Source: Prostheceraeus crozeri | Taxonomy: Eukaryota > Platyhelminthes > Polycladida > Euryleptidae | Direction of reading: 5' to 3' | Assembly: GCA_907163375.1 (NCBI GenBank) | Contig: CAJQUW010008598.1 | Coordinates: 1-64,000 of the forward strand | Length of the DNA: 64,000 bases | Part shown: in pieces, positions 38,601-50,790 of the stretch | Position numbering within the stretch: the first letter of the stretch is position 1 | How the letters are laid out: the number at the start of each line of letters is the position of its first letter | Translations under genes and position numbers: made by a program | Notes under the pieces: model-generated | What the model was told of the DNA's origin: nothing | What the model saw: the letters and a program-made list of their open reading frames with translations, nothing else | The model's database searches: none

Positions 38601-41344
38601 CCATCGTCCGTTGCATTATTGATGGATAGCATTTAATGCAGTAAGAATGTCACAGTACTCGCAACATTAGCATTATCATTGTCGTGAGCCAGAATGTCCG
38701 ATAGCGATGTGGTATGTTCTACCTGACAAGTTTCGAATTGTTCAAAAACAGATGATGCGGAGTTGAAAGGGGGTTCGTTTCCAGCGGCTATGAAGTCGTC
38801 CCGTTTAGAGATGGTGTATATACTTTGTCGCCATTTCTTGCAGCTTATTTTGTACACATTTTTTCGATGGCAACTAATGTTTGTTGATCATTAGCGGTTC
38901 GGCCAGAGAGCTACACACCCTACTAGTGATCCCGACCGAATCAACCGGATCAGCTGAATCACATGATTCCGATGCCGTGGTCCGAGTCGGAAGCTCTAAC
39001 ACCTACACTGCGCCCTACAATAAAATCTAGGTTGATAGCATCGAGAGTATGAGATGCCATTTGATGCAGATAAAACCCTATTGTATGGATGGAACTCAAT
39101 TGACGGCTGCAGCTACAGGCCGTGGATGAGCTTGCTCCATCGAGTCTGCTACAAAGATGAGCCTCTCTGTCGTTTTTTTCAAGGCACGTCTATCTAGACC
39201 ACAGCCATCGTTCAGCCTAAGCTCGACAAAAAATACTCAGAAACCATTTTTATCAATATTGCTCTAATCTTCTTAAACTCTTTTCAGCATGCACTCACCG
39301 AATCATTTGCTATTTGTATTAAAATAGAATACAGACATTTAACTTGTTCAGCAGTACCACTAGATTGATTTTGTTAAAGATGCATTTTAATGAAATTGTA
39401 AGCAAATCTGGTTTTCTAGCTACTTATATGTGTCGGTATACATTTGATTGATTGTGGTTTATTATTAAGCCAATGTTTCCAACAAGCGATACTGCGTCGA
39501 TCTGGTATGAGTAGAAAGTCTCATTACACAACACAGCAGTATGTCGGACTTGCTGCAATTTTAGGATCAAAATATGTTCCTGGCATACTCTTTTTTTCAA
39601 CTACGATATAGTTACTCAAATGGGAAATACGCATTGCGCTGCCGCTGCAAAGGATTCTACGGGAAAAGTCGGTCTGGTGACTGGCATGGTATCCAAAATA
39701 AAGAAATCATTTCTTCATCCTAAAGTTTATTGTCTTTACTTACAACATCTTACATCAACTTAAGGACATGATAAGATTTCCAAACATTTGTGGAAGAATA
39801 AAGTCAAGCACATAAGCCGCATCTGCCTTTACAAATCACGCAATCGCTATCATCCATGTTCACTAATTCGCATTGTAGTCTCCACATTCCAAACGCCTTA
39901 CTCATGCAGTGATCATTCGCTGACGTTCATGAAACGACAATCACATATTCTACAGCATGGCAGCAATGGTAAATGAGTTTTATAGCACACGACCAAATCG
40001 TCCGTTAGGTTTATACATAGATGGATTGGAATCCGACGTGATGTAATTTTCCTGTAGGATGTTGTTGATCAAAATAGAAGGAGAAATAATGTGAACGGTA
40101 AGTAAAACTTACAATTATCATAGTTACTGACCGCAATCACTAAAGCGTATATGTACAGTATGATAGGATGTAGCAACATAAATTCCCACTTGAAGTTTGC
40201 GGTCAATTAACAGATAAAGTCAGACAAAAAGATTACCGAGTTGCTGACGTCAGTGGACAGTTTTGTAATATACTGTACAGTATATCCTGACGAGGTGATA
40301 CGGATGATGACACTTCCGATTTTAAGCTACATAATCTTCCAAAGGACCGCGCTGTATAAATTAAGTTTATTAAGCCATTGTATGCAAGCTTGGTCCTTAT
40401 CAAACTTTCGGATTCGGGTAGGAGTTGCTCATCTTCAATGTGCATAATATTTCAGAAACCTGACATTAATAAGTGGGAAGAATGCAGTGAATACTAAATC
40501 CTGATTTCCTCTAATATTCTTAAAGTAATCTGAATTTTTCTCGACTTTTGCATGCTCCGGGATTTTGATGCTTGTTAAACAGGGTTCGTACGGCTTCCCT
40601 GGAGGCAAAATTCACAAACTTTCACAAACCTCCTTTATTCGCAAATATGGGTAGATACCATTTCGGCACGAGAAGGCCCCACAATTCAGCTACAACAGAC
40701 TTTTGCCGAATTATTATTGAAACTTATGCCAACATTCCGCTGATGGCGCAAATTCGATTCATTTCTTATATTGACCTTTCATTAGAAAAATATTGAACGT
40801 AAGAAATCCTACGTGCCTGTGTGACTTTTGTATATTCAAACAAAACATATTGAGGCGTGATATTTAATGATGAAGAACAAACAACAACTGACATTCTTGA
40901 TGCAAAAACAAGCATTAAAAAACGCAGATATGTAAAACAAATAATTTACCTCTAAATTACGTCTCCATTATGATCGGACCCATCTTGATTACTTTATAAA
41001 GGATATAATAGACAAAAAATAATGCTTGCTCTTGAATAATTATGACGTCAACAGTAAGAATTAGATACTTGCTGTTGGAAAATACAAGCATCTAAAGCTT
41101 TGGAAATAAAACAACCTTTCTGAAAAACAAATATTTTACATCAAAAACTATTTGTTCGGACGAGCTCGATTACAAAACTGAAACTTGCTATAGTATCAAT
41201 AATGCAACGCTAATCATAATGTCCAAGTATCAACTCACTCAATGGCAGCAGAACAATTGCAAATGGGTTGAAGTTTTCAAGAACAATTACCACTAGATCA
41301 GCAGAATATATCATTTCTATTTTCTTAAAAAATCATTTCATTCT
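35641..41344. other. Intergenic spacer with low-complexity C tracts, no gene recognised
   Basis: Includes a G-richer patch at 36,980-37,250, an A/C-only segment with three long C runs at 38,186-38,425, and a short AACCGGATCAGCTG segment at about 38,950 resembling the hAT subterminal repeats at 47.6 kb. A small AAGAAAT-C-ATTTCTT palindrome lies near 39,700. Short frames look random. Confidence 0.4.
38186..38425. repeat. A/C-only low-complexity segment with poly-C runs
   Basis: Three C runs of over ten bases (about 38,189-38,199, 38,374-38,388 and 38,411-38,423) bracket about 150 bases almost free of G and poor in T. It may be a genuine purine/pyrimidine-skewed repeat or an error-prone homopolymer region. 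The reverse strand is G-run rich and could form G-quadruplexes. Confidence 0.7.
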
Positions 41345-41890
41345 TCATCTCTCCCTCCTACTCATTAGCTCCTCGACGTAATGTCGCTTTGACTGCTTTA
41401 GAAGTTGCATTCTTTTCTCAGCTTCAGCTTTCATCGGTTTGCTGTCTATAATTGACCCATACAGTTCAATATATTGGCAATGTGCGAGCATAGCAGGTAG
41501 TTTCAAATAGTGAGGCAAAGCAAATGCATTTCAAGAAATAGATGTAGATCCTTATTTGGAGACTTTCATATTGTGTTACCATAAACTTAGGATCAATTGA
41601 ATGTCAGCAAATTGTCCCTTTATCTTTCTAGATCTCAAAGTGCTCGTGTGATGGTCATTGTTCTGTTCGATAGCCAAATAAGTAGACTCCTTACTTTCCA
41701 CAACTTCGCTCCAGAATACTTTCTGGAGTTCTGATGCTCTCAGAGTTCTGAATTCCCACCATGAATTTTCTCCTTCGTCGCTTGAATGGCTAGTTTCCTT
41801 TTTACCATGAGAAACTTAATTTTCAGATTTTCTTTTCAGATCAATCTCTTCCATGTCTGTTCCAACCTCTTGCAATCTTCTCAAATGTTG
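41345..41890 (-). pseudogene. Unidentified coding remnant
   Basis: Two neighbouring minus-strand stretches read like protein although neither begins with ATG. At about 41,590-41,890 there are roughly 75 open codons containing SDEGENSWWEFRTLRASEL and later YLAIEQNNDHHTSTLRSRK, preceded in the same frame by a stop and then MEEIDLKRKSEN. At 41,345-41,530 there are about 60 open codons including IELYGSIIDSKPMKAEAEKR and ending ELMSRRER-stop. Upstream to 42,310 further broken readings are possible. Amino-acid composition is protein-like (W, K/E clusters), unlike random frames. The family was not recognised; it could be an accessory protein of a transposon or a decayed host exon. Confidence 0.4.
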
Positions 41891-44800
41891 CACTGTACTT
41901 TAGAGAAGATTATTTGACTGAAAGTATCAATGAATCGACGATTATGTTGTTCATGAATCCGCCTGCTCGAGTGTATGAGTCCTTGATTAGGCAGAGCGTC
42001 ACAAGCACCTCTTCGTCAGGGAGCCCGTGAACATGTACGATGATTCAGAAAAAGCCTGATTCAGGACTACATTACCGTGACTAAGAAGCAGCAATCATCC
42101 TGCTAAAAATGATATACTGAAAAATCCTGTACTTTGCATTTCCGAACTCGTCTATGATTTTCGGCACCTTTTCCCATTGCTGATCGATTCATCTTTGTCC
42201 TGATGATTCTTCAGAGAGAGAATCCAGATTATGTTCTTCGTATAGAAGTTTCCAGCATGAAGTTTCAGGCATTCCTCGAAATTCATTTTGTGACATAGAA
42301 CAACAATGAAACGACGGAATGTTGGTTTTAAGCTGACAGTGTCTCTATAAGACCACCCAGCCGATTCGAATTTTAAAAAAATCGAATACTACGAACCTGT
42401 GTAGATTACGAATATTACTTTCTGGTACAAAAATGATAGCTTGTCGGAGTACCCCTTAGGAGGTATTTTTCTTGCATCTTGTTAAAAGATTCGCAAATGC
42501 ACCAGACCATATTTATACACAAAACAAGCTTTTGTATTCTATTAATGATCAGACATATAACCAGCAATCAATTTAGATTGCTTCAATTTTAAACAAACAA
42601 TGTAGATTCCAAGATTGTTTCATAGGATTGTTGAAATATAAAGTTGAAAAAATTAAAAATTGCTGCTAGAAAATTCAGCAGAATGAAGATGATTTTATAA
42701 TTTCTAATGTGGTCAAGGAAATTTCTCTAGCTGCCATGCTTCCAACTGCTAAATTAGCCTAAAACTTTGAACATCTCTTTCATCTGAATATTTCAAAGCA
42801 TATTGGTATTTTCTAATATTTATTAGATAGAGGTCTATCAACTAAAGTCATGCGAAGTGGATCATATAAAAATTAGAGGATCCTTAATTAGGTTTTACAC
42901 TAACATGGCAATTATTTCATACAGCGATAGAATGTGCACAACAGGCTTCATCTGAAAATCACTGTAGTTTCTTCAGAACTCGTAAGCATAATATTATGCT
43001 AATAATATTGCTTACTAGGATGCATTTTTGTAAAGGAAGATAATGCTCAGAATTAAGCTATATTATTGAAGCAAAATTGATATTTTATTGGATGGGATTT
43101 GTTGCAAACGTTACTTTATATGTAGAAGTGTCAACTTGTATGTTTACTATCAATGAAATTGATATTGCTCAATTATGCAGCCCCATAGTGATTAGATGAT
43201 AAATATTTCAAAAATGGAATTTTTCCGACAATTAGACGGCTGCCAAAGAGTGAAAATTATGTCAGTGATTTACATTCGAGTGGGTTCTTTACAGACCCTT
43301 TCCGTCAAGCTTTTAACTATAAGTGGGCCTATTCCAGAGATCAAAACTGCCTGTTATGAGACATATATTAGTACTTTTTCAATCAAAACTTTACAGTGCA
43401 AATATGCATCAATATTATATATCTAAATTGATTAAAACCGACGATAAATTACAATATTGGCTAAATCTTTGAAAATATTCCATAAAAAACTATCACTATG
43501 CAGCCTACTTCAAAGGCCAATTATCAAGATCATGTTCCATGAACTTCTACTAAAATATGCAACCAAGTCAATTGAATTGGAGATAGCCAATATTGAAAAA
43601 TATTGACTTCATTTTCGTCCTCGTTATTAATCAATGTCTTTCAATATTGGTTCTTTCCCATTCGATTCAAAACATGACAAATAGACAAGATAATTTATTT
43701 TAAACCAAGCCCAAGCTTTACGATGCAAGGTTCTCATTGCCTTGGATCGTTGACACCACTTTCTCTGGTTGAATTTTATGTGGGCATTCATATTTACTGA
43801 CGCATTTGCCAGAAGTCACGAGTTGTTGAAGCACACGAGATAAGACGATACCGCATAGGTCAGCACACAGAAGCTATGAAAATACATGTAGATAGCGGAT
43901 GAAGTATGACGTAATCAGCATGACTGCAGTAATGTAAACGGTAATCAAATTATTTACAAAATAGTGCATTAGGCCCTACTGGTACATCTATTCTTCAATC
44001 CATCAGAAAGTTTCAGGTGGCTATAAGTAAATAGGCTACACATACCCAATCATGTCAGTATCATATTAATGTCCTTATCAGTAGATGCAAACTGTTTATT
44101 ATACACATCAACTTTTTATCTAGTTACACGTGCTTCACGAAAATCAGTGAAAGTGACACTGCAATAAAAAATTCAACAAAAAATATTCCATTGTGTATAT
44201 TATCATCTCAATTTCTTAGGCCCTTTTATCAATATTATGCAATGCACCTCACTCATTTCGCATAAACTGAACCGCTTGTTTCACTAATCCAACATCAATC
44301 TTCTAAGAAAACTCGATAGCAGGCCTACCGTGTGTCTCGATGACATTCATTTGTAGCATGTAACCCGCATGTACTTTCAGCAAGCATCAATTCAGAATCG
44401 TGTAAAAGCTATAGCGCCATGGAAATTGCATGTAAAAATTGCGCATTTACCGGAACGCACTAAGACGAGACTTTGACATCGAGAATTGCTACATGACTTT
44501 TTGCTAATATGGGCACATTTTCCAATTCCTATATCATGTAGTTATTACATAAGAGTATGCAATCGTTAAGATATGCATTCAATCGTCAGCACACGTATGA
44601 TAGCCTGACTAAAGTAAAGGGCAACATGACAAAAGGTCACGTTGGGTTGTCAACATATAAAAAAGGCCTGTACTACGAAACACTTTTTCCTGTTCTACCA
44701 AAAAAGCGAAAACAAACGAATGCCACTCGATAAAAGCGAAAATTCAGGCATATTTTCGAAAAGGCGAATGTCTGGGTGGTCTGCTCCATTAATCGCAGAT

Positions 44801-45778
44801 ATATTTTGATCCTGTTCCAGATTGTTCAGTCACACGTGGGAATGTAGTGTTCAAAACAGACTTCAGTTAGAGATATAAAACAGGATATTGAGGATAGCGA
44901 TTACGGATAACGACTGTTATCCCGGTGAAGCATGGCTGCGTCTTCTAGCACCACGAATCAAAGGGAAGTATGTTGCTGACAACTACCGTAAAGATATCAA
45001 CATATATTTTTGAACTTCTCCACGTCATTATCACAAACTTCATTTCAATAAATGTGACATGGCTTTCGCTCCAACATCGTGTTCGTGATAGACTTTCTAT
45101 TTTTAAGCTTTGCTGGATCAATGCTTGCAAGCATCAATTTTTGAGTAGGCCTATTTCAATTTTTACTGCGAATTGCTCGACGTCCAATTCATCAAGTGTT
45201 TTCACACGTTTCCTGGAACAGATGTGCAGTTTGTGCAATGGATATGATTCCAGATTCAAGATCGTGATTCCAAGCTTAACTTTAAATTGCTTTCACAATC
45301 CTGATTCGAAGGACGCTTTACTATTTGCCCCCCCCCCCCAATTCACTTGATGAATTCTTTCATGATCTTCCTACCATTTTCCGTATAACCACATTTCATG
45401 ATTTTTTGATGATTTCGTGAAAAACCTTCGATTTTATGATCTTCATGACACTGAGAGGCCTGACTTCGTGATATTTAAAATCGTAAAAGCAAATCATCTG
45501 CAGGCATTTAAATTTGTTATTCAAAAATTCACAAACTTTAGCAAATTTTCATAAACCGTGAGAACTCTTTAAATCTAAACTATTCTGAATGTAGCTTGCT
45601 GCATCACCTACGATTTTCATTCATATCGCTTAAATTAATACAACTATTTTGTAGATTTCAATAACCTCTTTAAGAGACTAATACTGAATTGTGATAGAAA
45701 TTTAGATATCCATAAAAAATTTTGTTTTATGACATAGGAATCATTTTCCATGCGATGGTGTTCTCTGCTGTCACCTTA
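41891..45778. other. AT-rich intergenic spacer, no gene recognised
   Basis: No supported frame. A C run lies at about 45,330-45,340. TCATGATTTTTTGATG-type and ACAAACTTTAGCAAATTTTC-type words near 45,360-45,560 resemble fragments of dispersed repeats, as does CAGGGTTCGTACGG further left at about 40,580. Confidence 0.35.
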
Positions 45779-46829
45779 CAGTAAGGCAGTGGTGGGCAAC
45801 GCGTGGCCCGCCACCGCTTCTCATATCTAACGTGGCCCGCGGACATTATTTGAATCGATGATGTGAAAATGACTCACTCCGACTTCGACCTTCGAGAGGT
45901 GCGTCTGTGGGTAAGGGATCCTCTTTAGAATTTGCAAAGCCATCAATCATCAACTAAATGAGTAATATGATGGCACAAAAAACAAAGATTCAAATTCGAA
46001 TTATCCAACTATGCTCCTTTCGTAATGAATATCTTCTCGCATAAGCGCAAAACGGTCATCACTTGCACGAGTTTATGCTATGTCACATAGTATTCGATGC
46101 CCTGCTGAGCATGTTTCTCTACGTAATGAACCATGTCCCAATGACCATAGAAAGAGACTTAATTTATCAGACTTTGACTAGGAATGGAGGAATCCAGTCA
46201 CAAGATTTTGACAGGCCGACATATTTTTCAAATATTCTTGCTGAATTTCATATGCATACTACTGCACTGATATACTTGTATATTTCGTATACTCCAATGG
46301 CATTAGCACACGACTACCATTTGTGGAGACCATGCACTATTTTTGAAAGCTGCATATGTCTGGGTGACATATATACTCGTATGTACATGCAACATAATTA
46401 TTGTAGCAAAATAAATTTTATCCTGTGCGACTTTCAAGCGTATGAGTTGCACTGTACTTACAGACCGTTGTTTTTCGATGAAATACGGTAATGTCGGTCA
46501 AATCACTAAAAAATTCAAATTACCGTTAAATTACACAAAAGAAAAGCTTCCATGATTTGTTATAGATCTATTCACTCTTCAATGCTCGCATGAATTGTAG
46601 AAAGTAAATTTTGATTCCTAAATATTAAACAAGAATTAGTAGCTTACAATACTGCTGTATACATTTACATTTACATGTAAAATTTTGTTATGTAGTACGA
46701 TGCACGCACAGTGCAGCAGCCCATATGTACTGTAAAAAGTGCGGAATAAAAGAATATTAAGCCTATACTACTGCCTTTTACAATTGGTGGCCCGCTATCC
46801 CAACTTTGTTGCCCATCACTGCAGTAAGG
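45779..46829. mobile_element. Non-autonomous hAT transposon with 8-bp target duplication
   Basis: The element spans 45,787-46,821. It starts CAGTGGTGGGCAAC and ends with the reverse complement of CAGTGATGGGCAAC, 13 of 14 positions matching, followed inside by GGCCCGC-type motifs at both ends. Perfect 8-bp direct repeats CAGTAAGG flank it at 45,779-45,786 and 46,822-46,829. The CAG-TGGG-type ends and 8-bp duplications are the hAT hallmark. At 1,035 bp it has no room for a transposase, and the inner 142-codon frame (46,063-46,491) is unrecognised and may be chance. Exact target duplications suggest a fairly recent insertion; it would depend on a transposase supplied in trans. Confidence 0.9.
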
Positions 46830-47583
46830 TAACAAGGGATGTACAGCTGACAAAACTACTATTCATGGCAAATCACTGATAGGCTTTTTGTTCATTGATT
46901 CAACTGCTGTCTATAAACCATATACGGCCTCATTGTTGCTACAGCTTTGCATCAATCATTCAATGGATGTACTAAAGGCCGTAGTATATCATCCTTCTAC
47001 AGCTATTTTCTCTGTCATTCTCTTGCACCTACTTGTTGCTTTCGGTCTCCTCTTGTGATTACTATTCTATGCCGTTAGTTTTGGGCACGGTTGCCACTTC
47101 AGAAAGACAAAAATACAGACCTAATGATTAGCTGCTACATCAAAACAATAACAGACCTTAAGTCTCCGCAAGCTTTACGCTGAACCCTGTCTGTATCAGA
47201 AAAATTGCGATAAGCATGATTTTCACCCGAAATGAAAGCATTATAATAAAATTGAGATGTGGAGCGGCGCGCTGATTAAATCTAGAAAAGTCGATTTTCA
47301 CCACTATCTAAGATTCATTTAACAACACTATTATTAAAAGCCCCTGCGAAAGCTACATTTAAAAAAATTAACGTTGGTAGATTACATTTCCCCGGTTTAG
47401 CCGCATTATCTTGGTTCCTCATTTGAGCTTTATTTCCAGTAATCCAATTAAAGTAAGAGCTGCTCGACGGTGAGTGGAGAAGCACACCAATTTTTACGTC
47501 GCGTCTTTTCTGGTTGTATTAATTGGAAGGCTAACTTATATCATCTCGTAGGGCCTATACAGCAGGAAGCAGTGTGTCCAATG
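46830..47583. other. Intergenic, nothing recognised
   Basis: No supported frame, repeat or RNA gene seen. Confidence 0.4.
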
Positions 47584-49470
47584 TAGGGCTCCTACCGGAT
47601 CAACCGGATCAGATCAGTACTATGAACCGGATCCGATCCGGTAAATTGAAGTAGTGATCCGGATCCGGCTACCCCCTGATCCGGATCCGATCCGGTGAAT
47701 TTATAAGTAGTATGTACTTAGCAATAAACATATGTCGCTCATAACCTACCAGATAACTTTCGGTAAGGTACCGTTTACTTTAATTTAATTTCTAACAATT
47801 TTAAGCTTTTATGAAGACAACATACGATATAAAACTTATTTGATAATAGACGCGGCTGATCACAAGCCTATTGTCTATATTTCACATTTTTATCAATTAA
47901 CTTTTTTTTTGAATTATGACACGTAGCCATAAAAAGCGTTAATGCGACTTCAGATTTAAGTGGTGAAAGTACTGTATCGTCATGTATCAGTAATTCATGA
48001 TTTCTCTCTTTTCTCTCCTTTTCGAATATATCAAAGTGATACGTAACGTACATCTGTATTAGACAGTCAATTACATATTTGTAGATTAACTAACTAAGAT
48101 GCTTAATTACTTTTGTAATAATTTTTAGTGTACCTTAATTAAGATATATAAATAAAAACAAATACATGTCATCCAAATTTTGTTTCTACAATTATTAATG
48201 TTCCTTACTTAATGTATTTCTTGGAGAACATCAGTGCGGACAGAGTTTCACTTTTCAACGACTGTCTGCACAGTCCGATGATGTCTCTACCACAATTGAA
48301 AGTTCTTTCTACACTAACTGATGAGGCAGGAATGCCTAAAATACACTTTGCTACCTTTGAGAGGCATTTAAATTGCTTCTCATGTATGCTCCACCATTTC
48401 AGTGGCTCAATTTCCTCTTCTTCACGAGGAAGAGAGAAATAAGCATTTATCTCTTCCAAATATTTAGGTTCATTCACAGAGTTCGATTTCTTAAAGAAAT
48501 TAAAAATTGTCTTCTGCTTTGCCACAGAGGTCACTTGTGAGGTTACGGGTGAATAAATTTCCTCGAAATAACTTTTGCATATATCTTGCAGCTGTTCACA
48601 TGATCTGTTCAACACACCAGGATATAACGATTCAAAATCTGTCTCCACAAAAAAAATCTTTCTTGAGTCTTGGATCAAGAAGAACCGCAATAATGTATGA
48701 TGGTGAATCATCTGTAAGTGAGTAATACTTACTCAGTACTTTATGTGCAGCAGAAATTCCTTCCTTGATTTCAATACATACCTGGGAATTCTTCACCTGG
48801 CCCTCGATGTGAGAAAACAAGGAGATGAATATAGGCATTATCGTATTTAGGGTTGGGTACCTGGTGGCCGATGTGAGTTTGGTGGCTTGATCAAAACTAT
48901 CCAGGATATCGACCAGGTCTTGAAGAACCCGCCAGTCATCGTCATCCAAGTGGAATCTTCCGAGTTCGACACCTCCAATTTTCGGATTTAGCTTCAGCCA
49001 ATTTTGAAAACCACTTTTCACCGTGAATAATCGTTGCAACATAGCGTAGGTGGAATTCCACCGCGTACGGACATCCAGAATAACCATTAATTGTTGACAA
49101 GATGAAAGTGTACATTGTACAAGAAAGTTCTTTCAGTGTTCGGGACTACTACGCAGCTTCTTAATTATGTAGCGCACTCTTTTAATTAACTTTGTTTTCT
49201 CATTGGAATAATCGCGTTCGACTTTGGTTTCCTCAGTTTCATCAATACATCCTTGTCCTTGGTAATCTTCACGCTCTTCCAAATGTACTGTAGGAACTTT
49301 CTCTGTGAATGATGTAATAATAGCTTCTTGGCGTGAATGCTGTTAGCATGCAGCGGTTAGGTTGCCGCCTTTGTTGAAGTTTGTGTGCGCCTTTGGGAGT
49401 CTTGGATGATGCAAGTGAAGTGGCAGCGAGTGATCACCGTGTGTATGACTTGGACAGATATTACTATGGC
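47584..49470 (-). mobile_element. hAT transposon remnant with GATCCGG subterminal repeats
   Basis: A candidate terminus TAGGGCTCCTACCGGATC at 47,584 is followed by about 110 bases packed with CCGGATC/GATCCGG words (47,594-47,703), including two near-identical CCGGATCCGATCCGGT blocks. Such subterminal clusters are transposase-binding sites in hAT elements. The transposase gene lies just inside on the minus strand. I could not find a matching terminus beyond 49,470 or a target duplication, so the 5' side is truncated or decayed. Positions 47,704-48,204 appear to be the 3' untranslated part. Confidence 0.65.
48205..49087 (-). pseudogene. hAT transposase, C-terminal two thirds, one frameshift
   Basis: Two overlapping minus-strand frames (49,087-48,632 and 48,711-48,205) form consecutive parts of a hAT transposase. 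The first starts in the conserved LDVRTRWNSTYAMLQR motif and continues with LTSATRYPTLNTIMPIF and IIAVLLDPRLKKDFF. The second carries the hAT C-terminal dimerisation domain: PLKWWSIHEKQFKCLSKVAK then GIPASSVSVERTFNCGRDII and LKSETLSALMFSKKYIK. A frameshift around 48,632-48,711 separates them. Upstream to about 49,470 the minus strand still gives transposase-like fragments (KRVRYIIKKLRSSPEH) but with stops, and the BED zinc finger is not clearly kept. It resembles animal ZBED-like hAT transposases. Non-functional. Confidence 0.85.
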
Positions 49471-49699
49471 CTAACTTACGACTTGCTTTGCATCACAACA
49501 ACCTTGATTCCTCGAACGTTGCATGTGACTAGTCGATGATTCATTCATCATGTGCTTTTAGGATTGGCGATTCTGGGACAAAGATCGCCAATGTAGACGC
49601 CTCAGCAGCCCGAGAAAAAAACCCTGTAAACTTACTAAAAAACCAAGCTAAACAGAGAAAACTTTTGAAGACGCCGAGTTAACTGGTATAAACTTAATA
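49471..49699. other. Short intergenic stretch with small hairpin
   Basis: A 9-bp inverted repeat ATTGGCGAT/ATCGCCAAT (49,563-49,571 and 49,584-49,592). Otherwise nothing recognised. Confidence 0.5.
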
Positions 49700-50036
49700 G
49701 GTCAGAAAATTCCGCATTAACTTGCTAGGTTTAGTCGGAAACTTATTAAGTCTACTGATGTTTCGTCTAGTCCTAATAAACTTAGCTGGTAGCCGGGTAA
49801 CTTATTAGGTTTACTGATGTTTCTTCAATTGAACTCATAATTGAACTCTTGATAGGCCAGAAAATTCCACCTTAACTTAGTAGGTTTAGTCAGAAACTTA
49901 TTAAGTCTTCTGATGTTTTTCTAGTCCTAGTAAACTTAGCTGGTAGCCGGGTAACTTATTAGGCTTACCTATGTTTCTTCAATTGAACTCATAATTGAAC
50001 TCTTGATAGGCCAGAAAATTCCACCTTAACTTAGTA
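49700..50036. repeat. 155-bp tandem repeat array (two units and a partial)
   Basis: Units start at 49,700, 49,855 and 50,009 with GG(T/C)CAGAAAATTCC. They share TAAACTTAGCTGGTAGCCGG and AATTGAACTCATAATTGAAC. The third unit stops after about 28 bases where the duplicated segment at 50,069 follows, and part of a further, more diverged unit resumes at 51,255-51,395. Confidence 0.85.
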
Positions 50037-50068
50037 GAGTTAACCTTAACTTAGTAACTTAACCTCAA

Positions 50069-50531
50069 CAAGTTCCTGTTGATGACCTCATTAAAAATAG
50101 TCAAATAATTTGTATGCATATTTTGTACAATTCTATTTCACGTTTTAGCTTAAGGAACTAATATTAATTCTCTTACACACCTGGTAGATTTTAGATAGCG
50201 TAATCTCGCTGTGTTATTAGCTAGATCTGGTATTTTGATTGGAAACAGACCTGTCCTCTTATCATCTGAATGGGCAGACTGTTAAATAGGATCTTTTCAA
50301 TATATAAGTGATAAACATAATTTTGAACAGAACGACTTACTCGCCAATTCATTACACATGAGGAGAGGAGAAGCGTTGTTTGTCCTTCTAGTAAGTATTT
50401 TTAAAATTTTTAGACATTTTAGGATATAAAACTTTTCTTTTAAATCATACTTTGTACCTAATGAAAATTAACTAGTCATTAGCTTGTTTTTTTAAAACTT
50501 TGTTACCTTGACGCACTTTGCTACGTTGAAT
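50069..50531 (+). repeat. 463-bp direct repeat, copy 1, with promoter and short first exon
   Basis: Nearly identical to 50,791-51,254; I see only two substitutions and one T-run length change. It contains TATATAAG at 50,301-50,308, then an ATG at 50,358 opening MRRGEALFVLL, a signal-peptide-like start, ended by a consensus splice donor GTAAGT at 50,391. Beyond the repeat a polypyrimidine tract and CAG acceptor lie at about 50,533-50,543. Splicing there would give only about 15 codons before a stop, so a true coding gene is doubtful. Direct repeats around 259 bp also resemble a miniature long-terminal-repeat element, but TG...CA ends were not seen. Confidence 0.8.
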
Positions 50532-50790
50532 TGTTTTTGCAGCACGTCTTGAGTTGAAGGTGGATTATGTCCCCGCCTCTTGACCTCTACTGGCTGGACT
50601 ATGTCCTTCTTTCAAATGCCTGAGGTACATTTCAGTCAATAGTGACTCTATTTTTCTTTTATACATGTAGATGCTAATCTTTCTCTATTATAAATTTAAT
50701 TTTTGAGGCTGTGCATCTTAAATGTACAGGACCGCGCTTGGTCGGGTTTGAGCGTCCAGGATAAAGCGGTCGAAACGCGATCGTCCTGAC
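50532..50790. other. 259-bp segment between the 463-bp direct repeats
   Basis: It begins with a splice-acceptor-like TTGTTTTTGCAG. Its end is foldable: AGGACCGCG near 50,730 can pair with CGCG...GTCCT near 50,775-50,787. No reading frame. Confidence 0.5.

Noticed and set aside
46063-46491. 142-codon frame inside the hAT element as a transposase
   Set aside because: No hAT motif (RW-N-T, hATC) is visible and the element is too short; probably chance.
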